From: Blastomyces gilchristii SLH14081
Lineage: Eukaryota; Ascomycota; Eurotiomycetes; Onygenales; Ajellomycetaceae
Length of the DNA: 64,000 nt
Direction: 5' to 3'
Assembly: GCF_000003855.2 (NCBI RefSeq)
Contig: NW_003101674.1
Coordinates: 1,609,529 to 1,673,528, forward strand
Below the pieces are notes generated by a model. That model saw only the letters and a program-made list of their open reading frames with translations, ran no database searches and had not been told where the DNA came from. A program made the translations under genes and the position numbers. Below are positions 12,456-24,300 of this stretch, one piece after another (position 1 is the first letter of the stretch; each line of letters opens with the position of its first letter).

Positions 12456-12763
12456 TGTAAGAGATCTACACTGAACAGATCAGTATTATATTGATAGGTC
12501 TTATATAACAAAGTGAAAAACATTAGAGAAGAAAAGAAAGAGAAAGTGTGAGAATCAGTGATTGAGATGAATATTTATACATGTATGTGGTGATGTGTGC
12601 AGTGAAGCTTCAGGGCGGAAGAATCTATACGCGTTTGTGGCGGCTGAGAAACGGCAATCGAGAATGGCTGAGAATCGGAGTGTACGCGTTTGAGAATGGA
12701 GCGGAAGAATCTATGACGTGTAACGAAATAGTCTATATGATTGATCGGGCGCAGCCTGCTACA
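12456..12763 (-). repeat. Gypsy-1 copy 2 5' LTR (less mutated)
   Basis: 308 bp, ends TG...CA in element sense. It keeps a CpG-rich core at about 12605-12760, while its partner (7082-7389) reads TG/CA or GA/TC at the matching positions. A reading frame from 12581 runs out of this LTR into the LINE. Confidence 0.9.
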
Positions 12764-13000
12764 TTCTATATACAAAGATTTGATAATAGATTTGATTCAA
12801 CAGAGTGCTTATTCTGCAATGTGAATGAAAATCCTGAGTATATTATAATGCATTGTGCATTATATAATAGTCTCAGAGTCAGATTAAAGAAGAAGTATGA
12901 TTTAAATCAATTAAATATACAGTTCTTATTCTCAACTGAGACAGGAATTAAATACTTAATAGACTCTCTATCAGAAACTCAAGCTGCTATAAGAAAATGA
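12581..13000 (+). other. chimeric open frame: Gypsy-1 LTR fused to LINE ORF2 C-terminus
   Basis: An open frame of 139 codons begins inside the antisense strand of the Gypsy-1 LTR and continues across the insertion junction (12763/12764) into the LINE's C-terminal segment. The LINE part shows CLFCNVNENPEYIIMHC, the C-x2-C...H-x3-C zinc-binding pattern found downstream of RNase H in Tad-like LINEs. It is open because this LTR escaped most mutation, not because a fused protein was selected. There is no sign of expression; I treat it as a by-product of nesting. Confidence 0.6.
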
Positions 13001-13424
13001 CTGAATTCGGAAGTATCTGAATATGAAGAGATGAAAATTAATTAGATATAGTCTGTTAAAACAGCTATACACTATCTTTTAATAATTTTATTTTATTATA
13101 GTCTCTTTTTACTGTACTTGTTTCTTTCTATTCTTTTCTATCTATTTATTTAATGTGTTTATCTTTAAGACTATGTTCTCTTTTTCTTTGTCATGATATT
13201 TTCAAATGATTTCAAAGTATGAGAAGATGTTAAAATACTGCAATTTGTAAAAAGTTTTTATATTCTGAGCTGGAATTTTCTGATTTTATGTATCTGAAAT
13301 TGATAAATGTATAATAGCTGACTCTATAGATATAGGAAAAACTCTGAGAACTAAAGGTTCTCAGGTAGATGTTATAGTCTCTGACTGCATACATCTATAA
13401 TTGAAGAAGAATAATAATAATAAT

Positions 13425-13669
13425 CTTCACCTTACAATTTGTATAGCAATTTGGCCCGGGGTTGTGATGTGATAGAGATGAACAGGGGATAATCTCACAC
13501 AGGAGTTTCAAACAACATGTGGATCACATTTGGCTTAATAACTCCACCACCACACGGGGAATGCAGTCGGCGATGGGGTTAAAATGCTCATATAATCGAG
13601 GACTTTTCGATCAATCTATCGGCGGGTTCTTATTCGAAAAATTGAGCGAGTTCATGGTGAAGCGGTTTT
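13425..13669 (+). repeat. fragment of the inverted-repeat family (see 53733-54689)
   Basis: 245 bp matching, in inverse orientation, the outer part of the left arm at 53733-53970 and, directly, the right arm at 63060-63306. It is little mutated, keeping many CG, CC and GG. It ends in AGCGGTTTT, which is also the outer terminus of the left arm (AAAACCGCT). It directly follows the LINE tail at 13424 and abuts decayed Copia-A sequence. Confidence 0.75.
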
Positions 13670-13689
13670 GATATGTTATTTTTAACTTT

Positions 13690-16600
13690 CTTATTATTAA
13701 CTTATAGATGTGAGCATATTTTCACTTTTTCATCATTCATCAACTCAGTATTATATAATATATCATTCAATCAGATTATCTCACAAGCTGTCTCACTAGC
13801 TGTAATATACTCAGCTTCTTTGATTGATTCAGTAATAGATATCTGTCTCAGTAACTGTCATGAGATCAGTGACCTGTTAATTAATATAATATAGCTGATA
13901 GTTAATTTGTATTGAGATTTCACTTCCGCTCAGTTTGAATCATAGTATGTTACAGAACTTAGATTCTTATTACTAATCTTCTTTCTGTATAATATGCTAT
14001 GATTTTTTATCTTCTTGATATAATGTAGAACATGCTTCAACACTGCTCAACATGCTTTGTATAAATATGAGTTATAATATAAAAGATAGTTGACTGTAAA
14101 TATCAGATCTGACTGACTGCTTGAGATTAAATACTGTAATGATTTCAATTCTTGATAATATCTTATAGCTGTAAAGTTGTTATTCAATTCATTATTCTCA
14201 TCAGATGAAACTTTTAGTTATATATCTATTATCATTGAGATTCCTGCAGGATTCATCTTATTCATACTAAAATCTTCAGAAATCTTCTTAATATAATAAC
14301 TCTGTGTAACTGCTAGATTTCTATTTCTCTGATATTTAATCTTCATTTCAAGATATGACTTGATCTCTTCAATACTCTTTGTCTCAAATCTCTTTGTAAT
14401 TTCTTTCAATATTCAGTTTAATTACTGTTCTTGAGATCTCATCATCTGATAATCATTAATATGCAATATCATATAGATCTTGTAAACAGAGTAATATAGA
14501 AATTCACTGCTATACGATAATATTTTAAATCTCAATATAGTCAGATACTCTGTTATGAGAAAACACTATACTCTTACAGCTTGCTTCATTTCATATAAAC
14601 TCTGATACAGTAGTCTTATCAAGCTCTTTCTGCTGTACTTAACATCTGTGAGCAGTGACATATAGATTATTGTATTGTGAGATAATATATCATTTAAAAA
14701 TGCAGATATATAGTCAATTGATTTAATCTTTTATTCTTTGACAGTTGATATAATAAATAGACTATGTGATGTAGACTCTGATATCAGTGCAGTGTACAAT
14801 CTTATATAATAAATATTCTGCTGTTATAAGAACCTTCTAATCACTCAGTGAGCTGTAAAGTGAATGATTTCTCTCTTATTATTGAATTTTCAATCATATA
14901 ACGTAATCAATCACCTAACACTTATTTCCACCTAATACTCGCCTTTGTAAATTAATTACAATTAACTTCAAATATTCATATCTCAATGAATATTTATTTA
15001 AAACTATTCTAAATAACAGAATAATAATTTGTAGATATATATTATATTATATTACATTTCTATGAGAAAATAACACATAATTATTAATTTATTAAGCTTT
15101 TTAAAATACTATTTTAAAATAAAATACACAGTCTATATGTATAAATATATTTATACATATAAATTATTTTCATATAAAAATTAAATATCTTATAGATTAT
15201 ATATATTTTTAATAAAATATAAAATTTTATCTTGAAATTCTTATTTATTATTGATTTATTTAAATTTTTATATAAAATTTATATTTTAAAATATTATTTT
15301 TGTAATAACTATGTATTATTTATACTTTAAAATTGTAATTCGAATAAATTACTATACTAAATCATTTAAATATATTTATATTTAATAAATTATTTTTCAA
15401 AATTTAAAATTTCAAGAATTTTCAATATTTTACTTGTAATTTATTTAAAAAATTATAGTAAAAAAATTAAAAAATTCTTCAAAAGTAAAATATAGAATTC
15501 TTATATAAAATAATTTAATATTTATTAAATTATAATATATTTATATAAGAATTATTATTTTTAATAATATATAATATATATTTCTTAATTTATAATAAAA
15601 TATTATATATTTTATTTTACTGTATTTTATTTTCTAATTGAATCTATATTTTAATCAATTTTAACTCTATTATAATAATTTTGAATTATATTATACTATA
15701 AGTCTTGATATTTATAGATTACAAATTAAAAACTTAAAATAATGAATATTTATTAAGATATTAACATTTAAGGTTGATTGTAATTGATTTACAAAGGCGA
15801 GTGTTAGGTGGAAATGAGCGTTAGATAGTTGATTACGTTACTTATTTATCTGTAAGAATATTAATTTTCAAAGTCTTTCTAATAACAATATATATCTTCT
15901 TCTATTCAAATATCTTAATCTTCTTTTTCATTGCCTTATGTTAATAGTCTCAGTCTGAGCTTCTCTTGACTTTCATCAGTGTAGTTGATCAGTCTGTTAC
16001 AATACTTAGAACAGAATCATTCTTATTAACAGAGTCTTCAGACTCTTCATTTATAATAAGCTGTGTCTTATTATCTAGAAGATAGATGGAATCAATTACA
16101 CTCTCTAAGTTCTCATTGATAATTATCTTTAAAACATCTGACTTTTTCTTTATAAGTCTTCTTAGAAGGCAGTGTTGTCATTTCTCTCTGATATTCAGAA
16201 TGTTTAATTTATTAGACAATTCATTGAATTCTCTCACTGTATTTACAGGTGTATTTGCACTCATGTCAAGAGCTTTATCAAATATGACATCTCATACAAT
16301 CTCAAGATGATTTACAATAGAATCTCACACATGATATTAATATAATTCTTAATACTTAACTAGCTGTTATTTCTTGCTATCAGTTCTATCTGCAAGCTTA
16401 TTTAACACTTTTAAATTCTTCTTGTAGATCTTGCACTCTCATCTCTGTATTCAATGAATAGAAGATTGTACTTCAGTTCAAGCTTCAAAAGATGTAAATA
16501 ATGTTTCTTTCTTACATTTAAATATCTTCATTGATATTGAGAATGTGTTGATTATCATAATCATGACTTGTATTGTCTTACTTCGGAGCTCTTTCATCAG

Positions 16601-18696
16601 CTTATTATTAAATAGCAAGATGCTTGTCTTCTCTGTTACAATTCAATTGATATATTTCATCAGATCATTTAATTGTGATATATCAGATATAGTCATTTTA
16701 TACACTATTTCTTTACTCTGACCGTAGGTCTTAAGTTAAGTTCTTGACTTTTAAACTCTTCTTCATCATCTCACTGTAGAATTTTAGCTCAATATTATAT
16801 AGTTATCTCAATATCTGTGATGAAGTTTATTAATCTTGCAGTGGATTCTCTCTCTCTTATCATAAGAATTACTCATCTATAACAGATTGATTTATCTGTT
16901 ATACTCAATCAGTAGCTTACATTGTCTCTAGTGAGAGTGTTATTTCTGTTGAAAAGTGTTTTTTCACTCTCTGTCAGATTAATGAAGAATCTCATCATCA
17001 GCTTAACAGCTTATATTATAGATATAAAGATTAAATATATCATTTGTATCTGAACACAGATCTTGCAGAATAATAAAGCTTATTAATCAATAATTCTGAT
17101 CTTTAGATATGAATCTGTCATCATTTTAATGATATTTATAAAATTCAGATGTTCTAGCTTTTAATATCATTGCATTGTTATAAGTTCTATAATCTTTGTA
17201 TCATTTCTATTAGATAGTGTTAATATTATATCATCTTTCACTTGTAATGTGTTTACAGATTCAAAATCACTATTGAGTATAGTAAATTGAATCAAGTCTC
17301 TGTATATAGTCAGTCTTTTCATCTTATAGATATCATTTGAATTTAATCTTACTGTAAATGAGAATATGCAGTTAGAAGATATAATTAATATAATATAATT
17401 ATTTCTATATATTAACTGCTTATAGATATAACTCTGATATATAAGCTTCTTCATACTTATGAGATTCACTTCTAACTTCAGAACATAGTGAATATTATTT
17501 AACAGTATATTCACTTCTTTCACTGAAATCTTTTTATCTTTTATAGCTTCAGTGAGAACTACTATTCTGTCTATTATTTTTAATATTACTTTCATCTTCT
17601 GAGGTTTAATTATAATAAAATCTCTGTGAGATGTGATATAAGCATCTGATTCAGAGTCTAGAATTCAGATATTTTTTTCTATCTGATCACTAGTATAGAC
17701 CTTTTATTTAATGCAAAATACTTACTTTATAATACAGTAAATAGAAGTAGTATCTGTATTCTCTACATTCTGATCTTTATTCTTGTTTCTATTAATGTTG
17801 AAATTTGAATTTAAAAAATATTTCTCAGAGTATTTCTTTCAACAGTCAGTTCAAATATAATTAATCTTTTGATAATAATAGCAGATTCTTGCATCAGTGT
17901 CTCTATATTCAAGTTTGAATTTAGTGTTCTTATTCTTATCATTATCTTTCTCTTTATTCTTATCTTTCTTATTCTTATCTTACATATTATTTATAGAATT
18001 TTTAAATATATCAGTATTTACTTCATTTACAGCAGAGAGCTGTAAAAGAATATTATAGTACAGACTTATAAAATCATTCTCTAATAGTTAAGTATTATCT
18101 TTGTTAATTTAATTCATTTAATTCTTTATAAATAAGACTTAATCTATGTTGACTTCAGTAAGCAGTCTGTTAAAAAACACAATATTTAGAATTCTATATT
18201 CTAGATAAATATAATCAGTTCTTATAATAATCAGATATTCAATGAAAGTATAATCTGAGTCTTTTAACTTAGTAGTTATACTAATCAGCTTCTTAAATAG
18301 ATAAATTCTATGAATAGTAAATCTCTCAGAAAAGTTATTCTCTATAATAGTTTATAGAGTATAAGTAGATAACTTGAATTTCTTAAGTATAGTGAAATAA
18401 GTCTTGATCTGCAGAGTAATTACAGAGTATATATAATTATATAATTAAAGATTGTATTCTTTTCAGAAATATTGTATATTCATAATAATATTCTTATTAA
18501 GATTATTATCTTTAAGAATATTATCAGTTTCCGACTATTCTATAGTTAAAAGAATTTTCTCTCTTTATATTAAGTAGTTAATAAATTCAGTGAAAACTAT
18601 TAATTTTTTAATAAGTCTTACTTAGCTGCTGAATTCTTTAAGACTTTTATTATAATAAATATCTTCTCTTTCTATTAAAGATTTTCTGTCAGATTT
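13690..18696 (-). pseudogene. Copia-A pol, decayed
   Basis: From right to left: gag/zinc-knuckle remnant near 17870-18100; protease region near 17640-17660 with ILNSES where ILDSGAS is expected; pre-integrase segment at 17167-17595 (LLNNIHYVLKLEVNLISMKK, typical of copia GAG-preintegrase domains). Integrase follows, then RT C-terminal region at 14218-14409 (RFETKSIEEIKSYLEMKIKY and VTQSYYIKKI) and the start of RNase H at 13690-13890. It is interrupted by the element at 14901-15838. Many stops; no function expected. Confidence 0.8.
14901..15838. mobile_element. 938-bp TIR element with TA target duplication (Tc1/mariner-pogo-like MITE)
   Basis: Begins ACGTAATC and ends GATTACGT, flanked by TA (14899-14900 and 15839-15840). 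The matching undisturbed site is in Copia-B near 48735. Terminal inverted repeats of about 63 bp are clear (14901-14963 against 15776-15838) and weaker similarity continues to roughly 120 bp. The interior is almost pure A/T with no coding frame. TA duplication points to the Tc1/mariner superfamily, but no transposase is present, so it is non-autonomous or a wreck of a larger element. Confidence 0.85.
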
Positions 18697-18786
18697 TGTA
18701 AGAAATCCCGCTTCTCGCGAATTCTTTACCTCTATTCCTATCTCTTGTGTAACTAATAGGGTTAGCGGCTCTTGACTACACACAAC
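18697..18786 (+). repeat. Gypsy-2 5' LTR, left part
   Basis: 90 bp, starts TGTAAGAAATCCC. Little mutated compared with the same stretch of the 3' LTR (46145-46234), giving a direct readout of changes such as ACC to ATC and CG to TG or CA. The last 13 bp (GACTACACACAAC, 18774-18786) are the left TSD of the inserted LINE. Confidence 0.88.
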
Positions 18787-19310
18787 TATTATTATTTTTA
18801 TTATTCTTCTTCAATTATAGATGTATGCAGTCAGAGACTATGACATCTACCTGAGAACCTTTAGTTCTCAGGGTTTTTCCTATATCTATAGAGTCAAATA
18901 TTATACATTTATTAATTTCAGATATGCAAAATCAGAAAATTCCAGCTCAGAATACAAAAACTGTTTACAAATTGCAGTATTTCAACATCTTCTAATACTT
19001 TGAAACTATTTGAAAATATCATGACAAAGGAAAAGAGAACATAGTCTTAAAGATAGACACATTAAATAGATAGATAGAAAAGAACAGAAAGAAACAAGTA
19101 CAGTAAAGAGAGACTATAATAAAATAAAATTATTAAAAGATAGTGTATAGCTTTTTTAACAGACTATATCTAATTAATTTCCACCTCTTCATATTCAGAC
19201 ACTTCTGAATTCAGTCATTTTCTTGTAGCTGCTTGAGTTTCTGATAGAAAGTCTATTAAGTATTTAATTCCTGTCTCAGTTGAGAATAAGAACCTTATAT
19301 TTAATTGATT
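18787..19310 (-). mobile_element. LINE fragment L3a (3' end only)
   Basis: About 520 bp: (AAT)n tail, 3' UTR with the CTGAGAAC hairpin and the last codons of ORF2. It is truncated exactly where a second LINE tail begins (19311). No separate TSD surrounds it. Together with L3b it is enclosed by one TSD pair (18774-18786 and 30501-30513). Confidence 0.8.
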
Positions 19311-19645
19311 TATTATTATTATTATTATTCTTCAATTATAGATGTATGCAGTCAGAGACTATGACATCTACCTGAGAATTAAAAGTTCTCAGGGTTTTTC
19401 CTATATCTATACAGTTAACTATTATACATTCATCAATTTCAGATATGCAAAATCAGAAAATTCCAGCCCAGAATACAAAAACTGTTTACAAATTGCAGTA
19501 TTTTAACATCTTCTGATACTTTGAAACCATTTGACATGACAAAAGAAAAGAGAACACAGTCTTAAAGATAGACACATTAAATAGATAGATAGAAAAGAAT
19601 AGAAAGAAAAAAGTAAAGTAAAATAACAAGAGACTGTAATGAAAC

Positions 19646-19954
19646 TGTGGCGGGCTGCGCCTGATCAATCATATAGACTATTTTGTTACACTCCACAGAT
19701 TTCAATCACTTCATTCTCGAACGCGTACGCTCTGATTCTCGGCCATTCTCAATCACTGATCCTCGGCCGCTATGAACACATGTATATTCTTCTGCTCTGA
19801 AGCTCCACCGCGTATGTCATCACATACACATATAAATATTCATCTCAATCACTGATTCTCACACTTTCTCTTTCTTGTCTTCTCTAACATTTTTATCATT
19901 GTTATATAAGACCTATCAATATTATACTGCTCTATTCAGTGTAGGCTTCTTACA
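19646..19954 (+). repeat. Gypsy-1 copy 3 5' LTR
   Basis: 309 bp, starts TGTGGCGGGCTGCGCC and ends CTTACA. Keeps many CG sites in its first half. A TATAAATA box lies near 19830 and a pyrimidine tract leads to AACATTTTTAT (19886-19896), the predicted transcript 5' end. Confidence 0.9.
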
Positions 19955-19956
19955 CT

Positions 19957-19967
19957 ATAAAAACATT
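19957..19967 (+). other. putative self-priming primer-binding site, Gypsy-1 copy 3
   Basis: ATAAAAACATT just inside the 5' LTR can pair (9 of 11 positions) with AACATTTTTAT at 19886-19896 in the LTR. In copy 1 the corresponding pair is a perfect 11-nt match (3792-3802 with 3861-3871), with the C of the LTR and G of the PBS both changed here to A and T. Confidence 0.55.
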
Positions 19968-20226
19968 CATCATCTGCTCATTAGAAATAATTATTCATTG
20001 AGAGATATCTGAACATGTAACAATATGTAAGAAAGAGAAAACACAGTTAAGTGAATACTAAGTTCTCAGATAGAAGCTTACTCATCAGTCACTCTGGCCC
20101 TGCAATAAAGATCTTACAAGAGAATGTCAGTGAAAGACTCAAGAGTTCTGACACTCAGATGTATGAGAATATAATTACATTTCTTCAGATTTCACAGATA
20201 TCATACATCTGACAATTGATATAATC

Positions 20227-21327
20227 ATGTCTAATGATAATATGAAACTCTCAAACATGAACATAGATGTGATGCCACAGTGGCTTCAAGCAATGTTGAA
20301 ATTACAACAGCAACAGATAGCAGACATGCACATGACTCAATAACTTCAATATGAAGAGATTCAATGATTAACTCATGTGATTTCAACATCTACAGAATCA
20401 AATACAAAAGTGCTGAAAGAACACTTAAATGCTTCTGTATATTTCAATACTTCTAATCTCACTCTCTACTCATCATGAAGAATGAAAATGCTCATGAAAC
20501 TGAGTATAGATGAAGATGTCATCAGTTCATTAATTAATCAAGATTGATATATCAATGAATAATTGAAAGATCATATGAAACAGAAGTTTTATTCATGAAT
20601 AAAAGCATGTAAATCAGCATTGCAAATATCTGACAATATCATGAAATATCTTGATATTCTGTTCTGAGACACTGCCATGCAACAGAAAGCATTAGATTGA
20701 TTACAGAGCATCTAACAGAGAAACACTTCTCTTACAACATTCATTACTGACTTCAACATCAAGATTCTAGAAGCAGATAATCAATCTTGAAAGAATTGAA
20801 TGAAGATTAACATGCTTAAGAAGACATTAACTTTCAAACTCTTACAGACTCTTATAAGTATAGATGAAGACCAGATTTATGAAGGCTTCTGCACACAGCT
20901 CTGAACAATGAATGACTGTCTTATCAAGCTCAAGAGTATACAGAACAGTGATAGAAGATATTACATCTCAGCAACTCATACACTCACACTGAGGAATAAC
21001 AATGATGCAGATATCATGAATTGAGTAGACTCAAATGTCTATACATAAGCAAGGGTCTTCACTGTCTGAACAGACTTTCAAGTCTCTGAGATCACTTTCA
21101 AAGAAGTCATTGATCAATGTTAATATAAAGTATGCATCAACTGTAACTGATCAGGACACATTGCTTTCAACTGCTGATTGATCTATGTGTCTTCATACTT
21201 GAGAGAAAGATCAGTGTCTTCTTATTCAAAGAATGAATCAGTATCTGTCTGCATCAACCACATTACATTAGAGAAAGATTCAGAAGATAACTATGAGAAT
21301 GTCTCAGTGAAACAGGGAAAAGATTAG
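20227..21327 (+). pseudogene. Gypsy-1 copy 3 gag, decayed
   Basis: Starts MSNDNMKLSNMNIDVMPQWL, the same start as in copy 1, 272 bp after the LTR. A Q-rich helical stretch (LQAMLKLQQQQIADMHM) follows. A zinc knuckle at 21133-21174 keeps all four ligands, C-x2-C-x4-H-x4-C (CINCN-stop-SGHIAFNC). Frame 0 ends at TAG 21325-21327 directly after the slippery heptamer. Several TGA codons replace Trp or Arg. Gag would form the particle shell; dead in this copy. Confidence 0.82.
21315..21321 (+). other. putative -1 ribosomal frameshift heptamer (GGGAAAA), Gypsy-1 copy 3
   Basis: G GGA AAA sits in gag frame 363 codons after the ATG; GAT TAG follows. A one-base backward slip joins the pol frame exactly. 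Copy 1 carries the identical site. Confidence 0.68.
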
Positions 21328-24300
21328 CTTCTGTTCAAATTCATAAACAGAAGCTTGAAGAGATTGAACAACAACAATTTAAAGAGAAGATGACAATGAA
21401 TGTGATTCTTATATCTACTGTGATTGATAATATATATAATATAACAGTCATGATAGACAGTGATCTATGTCACTATACAATGATAAAATCTTCAGTTGTA
21501 AGATATTATAACCTTCAGTGTATTCCTTTATCAAAACCTTAACTTCTTGCAGAATTTGATGATTCAAAAGACATTTGTACCTGTTACATGATGAAGCTGA
21601 TCATAGATGTAGAAGAACATCAATATGAAGATGTCTATGTATATGAAGTTGATAATCTTGATTACAATCTTATGTTAGAACTTATCTGATTATCTGAACA
21701 AGGCATCTTATTGAACACTTGAAACAGAAGTGTGATATTCTCTAACAATGATAGAATTTATGAAGATAACATTCATAAGACTATTGATCTGACACAGATC
21801 TCTGTCAACATCTATAAAATGCTCAGAAAAAGAAGTCACTGAAAGAATTGCTGATAGCAGAACTATGTATCAATCTATTTCATTAGTCTGATTGATATTA
21901 AAAAGACTCTAGAAAAATTATTCTGTATTATAATAACAGATTCTTGTATAAAACTCTCTCAATAATATCATGAATATCTAGATGTCTTCTGATAAGATAA
22001 TATTATGAATATATCTCTCTTACAAGGTTCTGAAGTCAATCACAGTATCAAGTTAGAGAAAAAGAATGATAAGAATTTCAAACTGTCATGAGACTCTCTT
22101 TATAACATGTTCTGAGATAAACTTCTTCTTCTTCAAAAGACACTCAATGATCTGTTGAATAAAGAATTCATATACATTAGCAACTCTTCCACTGCAGCTT
22201 CTATTCTCTTTGCAAAGAAATCAGATAAAGAACTCTGATTCTGTATGAACTACTGAGATCTGAACAGATTGACAAAGAAAGATCAATATTTCTTATCTCT
22301 TATCAATGAAACTCTAGCACAGATCAGACAAGCTCAATGATTTATAAAACTAGATATCATCATCACATTTCATAAGATTTATATCACTGAAGAGAATGAA
22401 TGACTTACAGCATTCTGAACATGTTATAATCTCTTTGAATGAATAGTCACACTCTTTGAACTGACTAACACTCTCAGTATATTTCAGAAGTATATTAACT
22501 GAGTACTCTGAGATTTTCTTAATGAGTTTGTATCTGCTTATCTAGATGACATTCTCATCTTCACTGATAAATTCAGAAAAGAACATCAAGAGTATATGTG
22601 AAAGATATTACAACAGCTATAAGAAGCAGAACTACTGATAGATATTGATAAGTGTGATTTTAAAGTCAAGAGTATCAAGTATCTGAGTTTTATTATAGAA
22701 GCTGATAAGAAGATTCAAATGAATTCTGAGAAAGTCTTCATTATTCTTGAATGAGAAGCTTCATATACTGTGAAAGATGTATGAAGTTTCATCAGATTTA
22801 CTAACTTCTATCAGTGATTTATATGAAACTTCTCAGATATCATGAGATTACTTACAGATCTCACTAAGAAAGACTCAGTATTTCAATGATCAGTGAATGC
22901 TGAAGCTGCATTTACACAGATGAAGAAGATATTCATTAATATCTCTCTGCTGATAATATTTAATTCTGATCACAAGACAGTTGTTAAAGCTGATTTCTCT
23001 GACTATGTGATAGAAGAAGTGATATTATAATATAATAATGAAGATATTCTACAATCATGTATTTTCATATCTAAGAAACTGAGTCTCACTGAATGCAATT
23101 ATGAGATCTATAATAAGAAACTTCTCACAATTATATACTGTTTAGAAGAATGAGACTCTGAACTCTGAAGTGTCTCTGAATTTAAGATAGTCATAGATTA
23201 TAAGAACTTCAAATACTTTACAACTATCTGTAAACTCACTGAATCACAGATATGATAATCTGAGTTCTTAAGCTGCTTTCATTTTACAATACACTATCAT
23301 TCTGATAGCCAGAACTTGATGACAGATGTTCTCTTACAATGAGAGTAAGATATATTATCTAATGTAACAGATACTCACTGAATGAACTGAGAGTATCAGC
23401 TCTTGAATCTGAAGATACTAGTTAATCAAGATGAAATAGTTTATGACACTATACATGCTTCTTCAGTTAGAACTATTATTAATATCTTCACTTTCTCTAC
23501 ACTGAATGAACTGTGATATACAGTAGCTCAGATGAATGAACTTCTTCAGATTCTCACTGAAGCAGTATATCAAGAAGCATCTCAATTTCTTCTAGAACTA
23601 TATATAAGAACTGATATCTCAGAATGTTCAATTAATAATAATAACACTTTATAATTCTGCAAATGACACTGAGTCTCTCACTCTGAACCCTTATACACTC
23701 AGATAATGCAAGAGATGCATGATTTATGTATAATCAGTTATTCAGGCTGTGAATAACTGTATAGAATGATCTCTCAAGAGTTCTACTGATCTGAGATATT
23801 AAACAGTATTAGACACTTCATCTGAAACTGCAATCACTGTTCTTCTGTTATCTCATGAAAGAACTGTAGAAAAGATCTATTGAAATCACTTAATATCTCT
23901 GATAGAATCTAGTAAGATGTAGTAATTAACTTCACTATTAATCTATCTGAGAGTAAGAGTTGTAGAAATATTCTGATCATCATGAATTGACTGAGCAAAG
24001 ATGTAATATTGAAATCTTATGATAAGATAAATACTGAACAAGTCACTGAAGCTTTTCTACAGAGCCTGTTCTATCAGATGCATGAATTGCTGAGATCTAT
24101 AGTATTGAATTGAGGCTGTCAATTTGTGAGTGCTCTCTGAACAAGAATCTGTCAAGTTCTCAAGATTATACACTGTCTATCAACTACTTATCACTCTGAG
24201 ACTGATGATACATCAGAATGAATAATTCAGACTATGAAGAATTATCTCTGTAAGTTCTGTAACTACTTACAAGATAATTAATATGATCTTCTTCTACATA

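Larger units (their letters stand above)
7082..12763 (-). mobile_element. Ty3/gypsy chromovirus Gypsy-1, copy 2 (complete)
   Basis: Complete 5682-bp element on the minus strand with 308-bp LTRs (7082-7389 and 12456-12763) and TSD TTCTA (7077-7081 and 12764-12768). It sits in the LINE at 5791-13424. Order in element sense is 5' LTR, gag (from 12172), protease (about 11033), RT (about 10300-9850), RNase H, integrase, chromodomain (about 7600-7450), 3' LTR. Coding frames are broken only by base substitutions. The two LTRs, identical at insertion, now differ strongly: the right one keeps CG and GG sites that the left has lost. Confidence 0.95.
5791..13424 (+). mobile_element. LINE copy L2 (5'-truncated, split by Gypsy-1 copy 2)
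   Basis: Two colinear pieces, 5791-7081 and 12764-13424, belong to one plus-strand LINE. They are separated by a Gypsy-1 insertion with the 5-bp TSD TTCTA. The first piece starts in the reverse transcriptase C-terminal region and covers RNase H. The second holds the C-terminal cysteine-histidine segment, the 3' UTR hairpin and the (AAT)n tail (ends 13424). No matching TSD was found for the LINE itself, so its left end may reflect a deletion as well as 5' truncation. Confidence 0.85.

Noticed and set aside
14901..15838. Inserted mitochondrial DNA or a centromere-like A/T island
   Set aside because: Clean TIRs, a TA target duplication and an empty site in Copia-B show a DNA transposon derivative.
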